DNA of 64,000 nt from Corynebacterium lemuris (GTDB lineage Bacteria > Actinomycetota > Actinomycetes > Mycobacteriales > Mycobacteriaceae). Position numbers and translations under genes: made by a program. Below, piece after piece: positions 27,597 to 35,791 of the stretch (position 1 is the stretch's first letter; each line of letters opens with the position of its first letter). Location of the stretch: contig NZ_JANWTC010000008.1 of assembly GCF_024919295.1 (NCBI RefSeq), positions 62,001 to 126,000 of the forward strand. Direction: 5' to 3'. The notes under the pieces are model-generated. The model did not search any database, was not told the DNA's origin, and saw only the letters and a list, made by a program, of their open reading frames with translations.

Positions 27597-28244
27597 CTAG
27601 CCGAACAGGTCGGCCAGGCCGTTGTAGGCGAGCACCGCGCCCGCCACGAGGAAGAACACCCCGGCGACGATGTCGATCCACGGACCTGCGCTGAGGAAAC
27701 GGCGGCGCATCCCCGGCGTGGAGACCATCATCGCGATGCCCAGCTGCAGGATCACCGAGGAGACCGAGAGCAGGACCACCACGCCCACCGCCAGCAGCAC
27801 CGACGGGGAGGCCGGCAGCAGCGGGGCGATGAGCGCGGAGAGGAAGAGCACGATCTTCGGGTTGGACAGGTTCGTGGCCAGCCCCAGGCGGAAAGAATGC
27901 CGCAGCCGCCCGAGACGGGAGGCCGCCTCCCTGATGTCCAGGGGCGGGTCCTTCCGCTCGCGCAACCCGACGCGCAGCATGTTGCGGCCCATCCACACCA
28001 GCCAGACGCCGCCGACGAGCTGGAGAAAACCCAGCAGGGCGGGGAAGGCGTTGAGCAGGGCGGCGAAACCCAGGACGGTGAGGGTGCACCAGAACAGCAC
28101 ACCGACCTGGATGCCCAGCACGGTGGCCAGCGCATGACGGCGCGAACGGATCGCCGTGCGGGTGATCAGCAGGATATCAGGACCCGGGGAGGCCGCCCCT
28201 GCGATGTTGAGGAAGAGCAGCGTGGCCCACTGGGCGAGGCTCAT
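27597..28244 (-). CDS. LysE/RhtB-family exporter
   Basis: 215-aa membrane protein with about six hydrophobic segments, the SPGPDILLI motif near residue 19 that marks RhtB/LysE exporters, and NLSNPKIVLFL near 125. Members export amino acids or related compounds. Substrate unknown. The ATG overlaps the stop of the ankyrin gene by 4 bases (ATGA), so the two are co-translated in the order holA, ankyrin, exporter. Confidence 0.88.
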   Translation of the reverse strand: MSLAQWATLLFLNIAGAASPGPDILLITRTAIRSRRHALATVLGIQVGVLFWCTLTVLGFAALLNAFPALLGFLQLVGGVWLVWMGRNMLRVGLRERKDPPLDIREAASRLGRLRHSFRLGLATNLSNPKIVLFLSALIAPLLPASPSVLLAVGVVVLLSVSSVILQLGIAMMVSTPGMRRRFLSAGPWIDIVAGVFFLVAGAVLAYNGLADLFG

Positions 28245-28630
28245 TCCTCCGCGCCGAGCCGGTCAAGCATGTCGGTCAGCTGGAAGTAGCGGGCGGTCTC
28301 CAGGGCGGAGGGGGCGCCGGCGTTGACATCGGCACCCGCGGCGACGAGCCTGTCGACGACCTCGGGGTACTTCTTGAACACCGCGCCGGCCAGCGGTGTC
28401 TGCCGGCGTCCGTTCTCCTTGTCCACGTCGGCCCCACGCTCGATCAGTGCGCCCACCAGGGTGTCGTGTCCGGCGTAGGCGGCGAGCATGAGCAGGGAGT
28501 TGCCGTCGGCGTTGCTCAGGTCGGGGCTGATGCCGTGGTCGATGTACTGGACGAGGGTCTCGTCGCCGTTGCGGGCCATGTCGAACAGGCGGGAGGCCAG
28601 TTCGCGTACGTCGTCAGGAATCTCGGTCAT
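28241..28630 (-). CDS. Ankyrin-repeat protein
   Basis: 129-aa soluble protein made mainly of ankyrin repeats: DLSNADGNSLLMLAAYAGHD, LIERGADVDKENGRRQTPLA and LVAAGADVNAGAP show the repeat consensus three times between about residues 40 and 115. Such proteins mediate protein-protein contacts; no partner can be named. Start at ATG 28630 (MTEIPDDV); the ORF continues upstream into holA without support. It sits 10 bases after the holA stop and overlaps the exporter start. Confidence 0.85.
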   Translation of the reverse strand: MTEIPDDVRELASRLFDMARNGDETLVQYIDHGISPDLSNADGNSLLMLAAYAGHDTLVGALIERGADVDKENGRRQTPLAGAVFKKYPEVVDRLVAAGADVNAGAPSALETARYFQLTDMLDRLGAEE

Positions 28631-28640
28631 GCGGGAGAGT

Positions 28641-29594
28641 CTATCCCGCCAGCTCCGAGATCCGCCGCACGGCATTCTCGATGGCATAGGCGGGGTCGCC
28701 CCCCTGCCCCTTGACCTCGGCGTCGAGTTCCGCCATGAGGATCACCGCCCTGGAGACCGCCTCCCCCGACCAGCGGCGGGCGACCTTGGCGTTCTTCTCC
28801 GCCAGCCAGGGCGGCATGCCGACGCTGCCGGCCACTGCGTTCCAGTTGGTGGTGCGCGTCGAGTACAGCCGCGCGATGCCGGCGACCTTCATGCTCAGGG
28901 CCGTGGCCAGGGCGACGGGGTGCATGCCCAGCTGCAGGGCCCGGCGTGTGCTGGCCACGGCCCGGGCCGTCTGCCCGGAGACCGCGAGGTCGGCGATGTC
29001 GAAGCCGGAGACCTCCGCCACGCCCTCGTGGTAGGCGCGCACCGCGGTGACGGTGACGTCCCCGTCGGTGTCGGCAACCAGCTGCGAGACCGCCGAGGCC
29101 AGCTCCCGCAGATCGGAGCCCACGCCTTCGAGCAGGGCGTGGACGACGTCCGGGGTGGGGCGCACGCCGTGTGTGCGGAACTCGTTGGTCACCCAGCCTG
29201 CCCGGTCGCGGGGTTTGAGCGGGTCCGCCGCGTGGAACTCGGCGCACTTCTTGAACTTGCCCAGCAGAGACTTCTGTCGGCCGCCCCCGGTGTGCTGGAT
29301 GATGATGTGGATGCCTGGTGCGACAGACCTGCACGTCTGCAGCAGCAGTTCCACGGGTTCCTTGCCGGCAAGTTCGGTGTGGGTGACCACGACGACGCGG
29401 TCCTCGCCGAACAGGGAGGGGCTGGTGGCGTCGATCAGCTCGGGTCCGTCGAGTTCCGAGGCTCGCAAGGTGGTGGTCTCCAGCTCGGCGCCTTCGTCGA
29501 GCTCGGCGCGGATGGCGTCGAGAAGCGAGCGCCGGGTGCGTTCGGCGATGAACTCGTCCTCGCCGACGATGAGGTGTACAGGTGCCACGGGCAT
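28641..29594 (-). CDS. holA: DNA polymerase III delta subunit
   Basis: 317-aa clamp-loader subunit that opens the beta clamp. The N-terminus MPVAPVHLIVGEDEFIAERT is typical of actinobacterial HolA. The AAA+-like body contains KFKKCAEFHAADPLK and VTNEFRTHGVRPTPD, and the C-terminal collar helices follow; no functional Walker A is expected. Start at ATG 29594, 8 nt after TAGGA; ATG 29603 is a near alternative. The much longer upstream ORF is intergenic read-through. Confidence 0.9.
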   Translation of the reverse strand: MPVAPVHLIVGEDEFIAERTRRSLLDAIRAELDEGAELETTTLRASELDGPELIDATSPSLFGEDRVVVVTHTELAGKEPVELLLQTCRSVAPGIHIIIQHTGGGRQKSLLGKFKKCAEFHAADPLKPRDRAGWVTNEFRTHGVRPTPDVVHALLEGVGSDLRELASAVSQLVADTDGDVTVTAVRAYHEGVAEVSGFDIADLAVSGQTARAVASTRRALQLGMHPVALATALSMKVAGIARLYSTRTTNWNAVAGSVGMPPWLAEKNAKVARRWSGEAVSRAVILMAELDAEVKGQGGDPAYAIENAVRRISELAG

Positions 29595-29957
29595 GCTGAC
29601 CATCCTAGGAGACGGCCTGTCGGCGGGCCGCGGGAGGCATCCGGACACGCGAATTGGCCGCGGTGGTATTTCCGGGGTTCCCGGTCGGCTTTTCTCCTGT
29701 GCTGATGCTGCTGAGTTACCGGGCTGATATACACCTGCACGCACTCGACAGGGCTGGGAACGACACTTATTCCATGTCACAAACCCGCTGATCAGCGCGA
29801 TTTCTGGCGGGTGGGAAAGGAGTCCATTCCGAACCGGAAACTTTATCCGGTACCGCCGTGAAAATAACCTGTCGCTGATAACGTATAGACCATAAATCAA
29901 TCACTGTCACAAGACTTCTCCACTCCTCCTACCCTTGAATCGTGAAGGACTCCAGTG
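29595..29957. promoter_or_regulatory. Intergenic region between holA and the HdeD-like gene, with dyads
   Basis: About 360 bases without a convincing gene, less GC-rich than the surroundings. It holds a perfect 12-base palindrome CGCTGATCAGCG (29786-29797) and an inverted repeat ACCGGA-N7-TCCGGT (29833-29851), both upstream of the HdeD-like gene. A -10-like TATAGA occurs at 29884. These are plausible regulator sites for the plus-strand gene; no regulator is adjacent. Confidence 0.4.
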
Positions 29958-30548
29958 ATGACCACCACGGCCACCGCCCCCTCATCCTCCCCTGACACCC
30001 CCGCAACCCCCACGACCCCCGAATCAGCGAAGGGTGCCCGGCTCGCCCTGCTGATCAGCGGCCTGGCGGCGGTCGCTTTCGGCATCGCCGTCCTCGTCTG
30101 GCCCACCAAGACCGCCGTCGCCCTGACCGCGGTGATCGGCATCTATGCGGTCATTGCCGGCATCGCCTACGTGGCGCTGGGGATCCTGGCCAAGGACCTC
30201 GGGGCGGGCGGGCGCATCGGGCATGTCCTGCTGGGTGTCCTCTATGTCATCGCCGGCGTGTACGCGTTCAGCTCCCTGCAACAGACCGCGGTCTTCCTCG
30301 CCCTCTTCCTCACGGCCATGGTCGGTTTCATGTGGATCGTGGAGGGCTTCACCGCGCTGTTCACCCTGGCGCGGGCGAAGTCGAAGACACTCACGATCAT
30401 GTTCGCCATCATCTCGGTGCTGGCGGGCTTCACCCTGCTCAGCAGCCTGGTGTGGGGCGCGGTGTTCCTCTGGTGGTTCCTGGGCATCTCCCTGGTGGTG
30501 CTCGGTGCGCTCAACGTGGTCCGGGCCGCCGTCGGACCGCGGGACTGA
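29958..30548 (+). CDS. HdeD-family (DUF308) membrane protein
   Basis: 196-aa protein with about six closely spaced membrane helices after a Thr/Pro-rich N-terminus. The repeated pattern GIAVLVWPTKTAVALTAVIG and YVIAGVYAFSSLQQTAVFLA is the DUF308/HdeD duplication. HdeD contributes to acid resistance in E. coli; the role here is not known. Start at ATG 29958, 8 nt after AAGGA; GTG 29955 adjoins it. Monocistronic, with dyads upstream. Confidence 0.85.
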   Translation: MTTTATAPSSSPDTPATPTTPESAKGARLALLISGLAAVAFGIAVLVWPTKTAVALTAVIGIYAVIAGIAYVALGILAKDLGAGGRIGHVLLGVLYVIAGVYAFSSLQQTAVFLALFLTAMVGFMWIVEGFTALFTLARAKSKTLTIMFAIISVLAGFTLLSSLVWGAVFLWWFLGISLVVLGALNVVRAAVGPRD

Positions 30549-30624
30549 AATCACCGGCCGGGCACGCAGCCGACATCGAAGTTGGCGGGGCACGGGACCG
30601 GTGCACAGCCCCGAAATAGTCGAG

Positions 30625-30642
30625 GGCGGCCCGTGGGCCGCC
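30625..30642. terminator. Hairpin between the HdeD-like gene and comEC
   Basis: GGCGGCCC-GT-GGGCCGCC is a perfect 8-base stem with a 2-base loop between two convergent genes, 9 bases beyond the comEC stop. Neither side has a long T run (minus strand continues CTCGACTATTTC), so terminator function is tentative. Confidence 0.4.
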
Positions 30643-30650
30643 GGGAAGGG

Positions 30651-32297
30651 TCAGAACCTGCCGTCGCGGGCGTGCTGGGTGCCGTCCACATGCAGGGTGA
30701 CCTCGCCGTCGCGGTGCGGGAAGAGCACCGGAACACCGTGCGGGGTGACGGTGGGCCGGTTGGCGGGGCGCCCGGCCGGATCCCGCACGATGATCACCTG
30801 GGTGCCGGGTGGGGCACGGTCCACCTCCCCCACCTCCTCCACCACATGCACCTGCAGACTGTCCACCGGCACCTCCTCCGGCAGGAGACCGACACCGTCG
30901 CGCACGCTGAACACCCACCACCCGAGCACCAGCAGCAGGGTCTTCCAGGTGTGTCCGCCCACCAGGCCGGCGATGATCCAGCCGTAGGCGATGAGCACCC
31001 ACACCGGTTCCGCCGGCACCGTGGCCAGGGGCAGCCCGGAGCACCAGGCGGCCACCGTGTGGATCCACCACGTGCACGGCTCCAGCAGCTTCAGCGGCAG
31101 CCAGGCCAGCGGGCCGGGCAGCAGCGAGAGCCCGGCGGCGATCAGCCCCAGCACCGTCACCGGAGCTACCGCGGGGGCGACCAGCACGTTGGCCAGCACG
31201 GAGACCACCGAGACCTCCCCGGCCATGAGCGCGATGATCGGCATGGTGACAATATCCGCGCTGACGGCCACCGCCAGGGCACGGACGAGGATGTCGGGCA
31301 GGCGGGTACGCGCCAGGGGCCGGTAGAGCAGCGGATGCAGGGCGATGATCCCGGCGGTCGCCGCCACGGACAACGCGAAGCCGTAGGCCACGGCCAGGTC
31401 CGGGTCCCACAGGATCAGCCCCGCCACCGCCAGGCACAGGCCGTGCACCGGTTCCATCCGCGTGGAGCCCAACACCGCCAGCAGACCCACCAACCCCGTC
31501 ACGGACGCCCGCAGCACGGAGGGTTCGGTGCCCACCAGCCCGACGAAGCCGAGCAGCGCCCCGGTCGCCGCCGCCACCTGCACCCGCGGGCCGAGGGTGA
31601 GCAGGCGGCACACGAGCACCGCCGCCGTGGTCACAATCGCCACATTCGCCCCGCTGACCGCGGACAGGTGCGACAACCCGGTGTCAAGGTAAAACTGCCG
31701 CTCCACGGTGGTCTGGGCGGAGACGTCACCGAGCACCATGCCCGGCACCAGGCCACGGGAGGACTCCCCCACCGTCTGTTCCACCGCCGCGCCCAGGGAC
31801 CGCCGGACGATGGCTGCCACCAGGTCCATGCCCTGCGGCCCGCGGAGCTCGTGGACCCGCCCGGTGCCCACCACCACGCCGAGCCCGGGTCTGCCAGCCG
31901 GGGACCAGTCGGCCTCGACGAGGACCTGCGCGCCGGCGGGGAACGCGGCCTCCTCCTGTGTAGTGAAGACGGGCAGGGGTGTGGGGTGGCCGGGAGCGTC
32001 GACACGCACGAGGTGACCACCCGAGTCCAGCCGCACCGGGGCGGTGGAGACCGTGCCCGCCAGCTGGGCCGGGGGATCCCACGCTGCGACAAGGTGCTGC
32101 CGCCACAAGGTCAACGCACCGGCCACCGCACCCAGTACGCCGGTGAGCAGGGCCTGGCCCGCCTGCCGGAACCATCCGAGCAGCAGGCAGCCGGCCGCGA
32201 GCACCAACCCAGCCAACACCACAGACCCTTCCAGCAGCAGAATGAGGGTCACCGCCCACACCGCCATGGCGCCGGGAACCAGGCGCAGCTCACTCAC
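30651..32297 (-). CDS. comEC: ComEC/Rec2-family membrane protein lacking the nuclease-like C-terminal domain
   Basis: 548-aa multi-spanning protein. An N-terminal membrane hairpin and OB-like region are followed by the Competence domain: FYLDTGLSHLSAVSGANVAI and LRASVTGLVGLLAVL are the family signatures. ComEC forms the DNA-uptake channel in competent bacteria. Typical ComEC ends with a metallo-beta-lactamase-like domain; here only about 85 soluble residues follow the last helix and no HxHxDH motif is seen. Start at GTG 32297, 10 bases after comEA, so the two are one unit. Whether it works in uptake is unknown. Confidence 0.9.
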   Translation of the reverse strand: MSELRLVPGAMAVWAVTLILLLEGSVVLAGLVLAAGCLLLGWFRQAGQALLTGVLGAVAGALTLWRQHLVAAWDPPAQLAGTVSTAPVRLDSGGHLVRVDAPGHPTPLPVFTTQEEAAFPAGAQVLVEADWSPAGRPGLGVVVGTGRVHELRGPQGMDLVAAIVRRSLGAAVEQTVGESSRGLVPGMVLGDVSAQTTVERQFYLDTGLSHLSAVSGANVAIVTTAAVLVCRLLTLGPRVQVAAATGALLGFVGLVGTEPSVLRASVTGLVGLLAVLGSTRMEPVHGLCLAVAGLILWDPDLAVAYGFALSVAATAGIIALHPLLYRPLARTRLPDILVRALAVAVSADIVTMPIIALMAGEVSVVSVLANVLVAPAVAPVTVLGLIAAGLSLLPGPLAWLPLKLLEPCTWWIHTVAAWCSGLPLATVPAEPVWVLIAYGWIIAGLVGGHTWKTLLLVLGWWVFSVRDGVGLLPEEVPVDSLQVHVVEEVGEVDRAPPGTQVIIVRDPAGRPANRPTVTPHGVPVLFPHRDGEVTLHVDGTQHARDGRF

Positions 32298-32307
32298 AGT
32301 CGCACCC

Positions 32308-32973
32308 TCACAGGGTCACCGATTCACGCAGGGACTCGAATTTGGCGGGGCCGATGCCCTTGACCTCGAGAAGCTGCTCGACGCTGCCGAAACCACCGGT
32401 GGCCTCCCGGTGGGCGACGATCGCCGCGGCGGTGGCCGGCCCCACCCCGGGCAGGGTGGTCAGCTCCGTGACGGAGGCCGAATTGAGCGAGACCCCACCC
32501 CCGCCACCACCGGAAGCCGCCTCCGGTTCAGGCGCCGCCTCCCCGACCGCCGGCACCACCAGCTGCTGGCCGTCGCTGAGGCGCTGGGCCAGATTCAGGG
32601 CCCGCAGATCAGCCTCGGGCAGGGGCTGGGCGTGGTGGAGGGCGTCGTCGACACGCGCACCGGGGGCGAGGATGGCCAACCCGGGCTGCGCCACCGCCCC
32701 GACCACGGAGATGACCAGTTCCCCGCCGTCCTCCTCCGCCGCAACCGGGACCGCGGCACCCACAACGGGCAATTCCGTCTCCGCGCTCCCGGCGGACTCC
32801 GCTCCCCCGGAGTTGAGCACCACGATGCCCGCGGCGAGCAGCATCACCGCCAGGGCCGCGAAGGCGGCGTGCCGGAGGGTGAGGTGGAGGCGCGGGGTGG
32901 GGTAGGCGACGTCGAGAAGCTCCTCCTCGCCGGTGGGGCGGGTGAGGTCCTGCAGGCGGTTCAGCGGGTTCAT
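32308..32973 (-). CDS. comEA: ComEA-like helix-hairpin-helix DNA-binding protein
   Basis: 221-aa membrane-anchored protein. A cytoplasmic N-terminus is followed by one membrane helix (about 35-57), an SLBB-like domain (VISVVGAVAQPGLAILAPG, GQQLVVP), a Gly-rich linker, and a C-terminal helix-hairpin-helix pair (LNSASVTELTTLPGVGPATA and LLEVKGIGPAKFESLR). ComEA binds incoming DNA for ComEC. Start at ATG 32973; the in-frame ATG 32982 is an alternative. A perfect 18-base palindrome lies 55 bases upstream. Confidence 0.93.
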   Translation of the reverse strand: MNPLNRLQDLTRPTGEEELLDVAYPTPRLHLTLRHAAFAALAVMLLAAGIVVLNSGGAESAGSAETELPVVGAAVPVAAEEDGGELVISVVGAVAQPGLAILAPGARVDDALHHAQPLPEADLRALNLAQRLSDGQQLVVPAVGEAAPEPEAASGGGGGGVSLNSASVTELTTLPGVGPATAAAIVAHREATGGFGSVEQLLEVKGIGPAKFESLRESVTL

Positions 32974-33027
32974 GGCCCTCAAGCTAGAGGCCCGATGCAG
33001 CCCTCGGAAGCCTCAGCGGCCGGACCT

Positions 33028-33045
33028 GTGGACAAATTTGTCCAC
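33028..33045. promoter_or_regulatory. Perfect 18-base palindrome before comEA
   Basis: GTGGACAAATTTGTCCAC reads identically on both strands with no spacer. It lies between the degV stop (33049) and the comEA start (32973). There is no T run beside it, so it looks more like a dimeric-regulator site than a terminator. Confidence 0.55.
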
Positions 33046-33048
33046 GTG

Positions 33049-33867
33049 TCACTGAACTGGGGACAGATCCTCCGGATGCGACATGAACACCGCCGACACC
33101 CCCACGGCGCCGGCCCCGGTGTGCACCGCGAGGGTGGTCTCCATCGGCAGGGCCATGATGCTCGACCCCTCGGCGAGGACCTCCCCCAGCATGTCCTCCA
33201 GGTGGGCGGCCGCCTCGGCGGCGTCGTTGTGCTGGATCGCCACGAAGACGGGCCGTCCCCCGGCACGTTCGATGACCAGCTCCACCAGGCGGGTGAATGC
33301 CTTCGCCTGGGTGCGGGTCTTACCCACCAGCTCCAGACGGCCCTCCTTCACCTGCATGATCGGCTTCGTGGCCAGCAGCGTCGCCGACAGTGCCGTCGTG
33401 GTGGAGATGCGTCCCGACTTCCGGATGTCCTCAATGCCGTGGAGGTAGACCCAGGTGGCGGAACGGCTGAGGGTGTCCTCGGCGATCTCCTCGCAGGTGT
33501 CCAGGTCCGCCCCTTCGGAGGCGAGTTTCGCGGCCGTCATCGCGGCGGCCCCCACCGCCATGCCCACTGAACCGGTCTCCACGACCCGGACCAGCTCGTC
33601 CGGGAACACGGCCGCGGCCTGGACCGCCGCCGACCACGTCGAGGACAGCTCCTTGGCCAGGTGCAGCGCCAGCACGCCCTCGTCCCCGCCGCGCTCCAGC
33701 TGGCGGGCGTAGGCCGCGACCAGCTCCAGGGAGGACAGGCCCGCCGTGGAGGAGTCGTCGTGGCCGTCCTCGGACATGAGGTGCAGGTCGATGACGGTGA
33801 TGCCGAGCTCCTCGACCACCTCGGGCGGCAGACCGGCGGAGGAATCAGTGACGATGCGTACCGGCAT
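33049..33867 (-). CDS. DegV-family fatty-acid-binding protein
   Basis: 272-aa cytoplasmic protein with the DegV fold. The N-terminus VRIVTDSSAGLPPEVVEELG carries the first lipid-contact motif; TVSVGMAVGAAAM-like text (VETGSVGMAVGAAAM) near 98 and GRISTTTALSATLL near 154 mark the second. DegV proteins (FakB-like in Firmicutes) bind acyl chains for fatty-acid kinases. No FakA partner is visible here. Start at ATG 33867, with the preceding gpgP stop directly abutting (ATAAATG), so translation is coupled. Confidence 0.93.
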   Translation of the reverse strand: MPVRIVTDSSAGLPPEVVEELGITVIDLHLMSEDGHDDSSTAGLSSLELVAAYARQLERGGDEGVLALHLAKELSSTWSAAVQAAAVFPDELVRVVETGSVGMAVGAAAMTAAKLASEGADLDTCEEIAEDTLSRSATWVYLHGIEDIRKSGRISTTTALSATLLATKPIMQVKEGRLELVGKTRTQAKAFTRLVELVIERAGGRPVFVAIQHNDAAEAAAHLEDMLGEVLAEGSSIMALPMETTLAVHTGAGAVGVSAVFMSHPEDLSPVQ

Positions 33868-34590
33868 TTATCCCATGTTCCATCCGTCAAGGTACCACTG
33901 GGCATCCCCGACCGTGTCCGGAGTGAAATCCGGGGCGCTGGTGGGCGCGGCACCGCCGTTTCCTGATTCGACGCCGTGGGAGACGTCGTCAAGCGCATCC
34001 CCGCTGCCCGGCACATAGCGCGGGCGGGCGGTGAGCTGGGAGCGGCGCGTGTTCTTCAGGCCCGAGAGCATCGGGTACATCCCGACATCCAGGCCCAGCA
34101 GGCTGGAGGTCAGCGCAGAGATGGTACCGCCGTGGGCGACGATGAGCACCGAATTGCCCTCCCAGGCATCGTAGGTGGCCATCAGTTCCTCAACCACGGG
34201 GCGGGCCCGGCGCGCCACGTCCACCCGGGATTCCCCGCCCGGCGGGGCCCAGGTGGCGTCATGCCGCCACGCGGCGCGCGCACCGGGCAGTTCCGCATCC
34301 ACGTCCATCGCCGTCTTCGACTGCCACTCCCCCAGGTGGGTCTCCCGCAACCGCGGATCGGTGTCCACGCCGAGGCCGAGGACCTTTGCGATGATCGTCG
34401 CGGTGTCGTGGGCGCGCGTGAGATCCGAGGAGATGATGCGGGTGATGCCCTCGTCGAGCAGCTGCTGGCCGGCAGTGGCCGCCTGTTCCCGGCCCACGGC
34501 GGACAGCTGGGTATCCAACTGCCCCTGCATGCGGCGGGTCGCGTTGTAATCGGTCTGACCGTGGCGGATCAGGATCAGGCGGCGGGTCAT
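33868..34590 (-). CDS. gpgP: Histidine phosphatase, likely glucosyl-3-phosphoglycerate phosphatase
   Basis: 240-aa phosphoglycerate-mutase-family enzyme. RLILIRHGQTDYNATRRMQG at the N-terminus holds the phosphorylated His; LRETHLGEWQ and VLIVAHGGTISAL complete the active site. Sequence and gene order (nadD, rsfS, then this gene) match mycobacterial GpgP (Rv2419c), which removes phosphate from glucosyl-3-phosphoglycerate in glucosylglycerate synthesis; a general phosphatase role is possible. The last 40 residues are an added, poorly conserved tail. Start at ATG 34590, 4 bases after the rsfS stop; an upstream in-frame extension overlaps rsfS. Confidence 0.8.
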   Translation of the reverse strand: MTRRLILIRHGQTDYNATRRMQGQLDTQLSAVGREQAATAGQQLLDEGITRIISSDLTRAHDTATIIAKVLGLGVDTDPRLRETHLGEWQSKTAMDVDAELPGARAAWRHDATWAPPGGESRVDVARRARPVVEELMATYDAWEGNSVLIVAHGGTISALTSSLLGLDVGMYPMLSGLKNTRRSQLTARPRYVPGSGDALDDVSHGVESGNGGAAPTSAPDFTPDTVGDAQWYLDGWNMG

Positions 34591-34594
34591 GATG

Positions 34595-35071
34595 TCAGTA
34601 CTCCTCGTCCATCTCCCGCGGCTCCTCCGCGGCGAGGGGGATCTCGTCGATGGAGGCCACCTGGCGGGTGTCCACATCATCCTCGGTCCAGGTGCCGGGA
34701 CGCTCGGGCGGGTCGATGCCCTCGACCTCGATGAGCGGGCAGTCCCGGTAGAGACGGTCCAGGCCGTAGAACTCACGCTCCACGTCACGCTGAATGTGGA
34801 CGACCACCCCGCCGTAGTCCAGCAGTACCCAGCGGTTCTCCCGGATGCCCTCACGGCGGATGGGCTCGGCGCCGGCGGCGGTGAGCTCGTCCTCGACCTC
34901 CTGGACGATGGCCGCGACCTGGCGCTCGTTGTCCGCGGAGGCCAGGACGAAGGCGTCGCTGATGGCCAGCACGTCGGAGACGTCGATCACCGCGATGTTG
35001 CGTCCCAGCTTCTCGTCGGCGGCCAGGGCTGCGATGGTGGCCAGGCGGCGGGATTCGTCAGAAACAGTCAC
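34595..35071 (-). CDS. rsfS: Ribosome silencing factor RsfS
   Basis: 158-aa protein that binds ribosomal protein L14 and blocks subunit joining in starvation. KLGRNIAVIDVSDVLAISDA near residue 20, WVLLDYGGVVVHIQ and REFYGLDRLY near 110 are the family motifs. An acidic tail of about 35 residues follows. It sits between nadD and gpgP, the common actinobacterial order. Confidence 0.95.
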   Translation of the reverse strand: MTVSDESRRLATIAALAADEKLGRNIAVIDVSDVLAISDAFVLASADNERQVAAIVQEVEDELTAAGAEPIRREGIRENRWVLLDYGGVVVHIQRDVEREFYGLDRLYRDCPLIEVEGIDPPERPGTWTEDDVDTRQVASIDEIPLAAEEPREMDEEY

Positions 35072-35089
35072 ACAGGGTCCTTTATTGTT

Positions 35090-35117
35090 CAGGTAGGGCA
35101 GGTAGGGCAGGTAGGGC
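35090..35117. repeat. Three tandem copies of CAGGTAGGG
   Basis: The 9-base unit CAGGTAGGG is repeated three times without spacing in the gap between nadD and rsfS, 19 bases before the rsfS start. Such short arrays are prone to slippage; on the minus strand it reads CCCTACCTG and lies in the rsfS leader. Confidence 0.75.
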
Positions 35118-35188
35118 TTGAAAACTCCCTCGAGTTTCCCACGGCGGACGGAGTTTCTCCTACTCGCGCACCGTGTGTCGCCCTGAGT

Positions 35189-35791
35189 CTACGCGGGGTC
35201 CCGCCGGTAGAGGTCGTTCTTGGCGATGTACTGGACCACGCCCTCCGGCACCAGGTACCAGACCGGGCGCCCCGCCGCGGAGCGCGCCCGGCAGTCAGTG
35301 GAGGAGATCGCCATCGCCGGCACGTCGATGAGGTGGACGCGCTCCTGGTGCAGCTCCGGCAGCATCTCCTCGGTGAGTTCATAACCGGGGCGGGTCACAC
35401 CCACGAACTCTGCCAGGTCGAACATCTTGTCCCAGTCCCGCCACGTGACGATCGACGCCAGCGCATCCGCACCCGTGATGAAGAAGAACTCCGCACCCGG
35501 GTGCTGCGCCCGCAGATCCGTGAGGGTGTCCACGGTGTAGGTGTCCCCGCCCCGGTCGATGTCGACGCGGCTGACCCGGAACCGCGGGTTCGCGGCCGTG
35601 GCGATCACGGTCATGAGGTAGCGGTCCTCCGCCGGGGCGACCTTCCTGGCGGCCTTCTGCCAGGGCTGCCCGGTGGGCACGAAGATCACCGTGTCCAGGT
35701 CGAACCGGTCCGCCACCTCACTCGCCGCGACGAGGTGCCCGTGGTGGATCGGATCGAAGGTGCCGCCCATGACACCGATGCGCTCAGTCAT
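35189..35791 (-). CDS. nadD: Nicotinate-nucleotide adenylyltransferase
   Basis: 200-aa enzyme joining ATP and nicotinate mononucleotide to form deamido-NAD. The nucleotidyltransferase motif [18 protein letters not shown] (about 9-26) and the C-terminal [15 protein letters not shown] (the ISSTxxR motif) are present. The ATG overlaps the cutinase-like gene's stop (ATGA), so the two are translationally coupled. Confidence 0.96.
   Translation of the reverse strand: MTERIGVMGGTFDPIHHGHLVAASEVADRFDLDTVIFVPTGQPWQKAARKVAPAEDRYLMTVIATAANPRFRVSRVDIDRGGDTYTVDTLTDLRAQHPGAEFFFITGADALASIVTWRDWDKMFDLAEFVGVTRPGYELTEEMLPELHQERVHLIDVPAMAISSTDCRARSAAGRPVWYLVPEGVVQYIAKNDLYRRDPA

Noticed and set aside
29882..29893. 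The 12-mer CGTATAGACCAT shared with 4791-4802
   Set aside because: A few shared 12-mers are expected in 64 kb, and the flanks differ; only the first copy is part of an inverted repeat.
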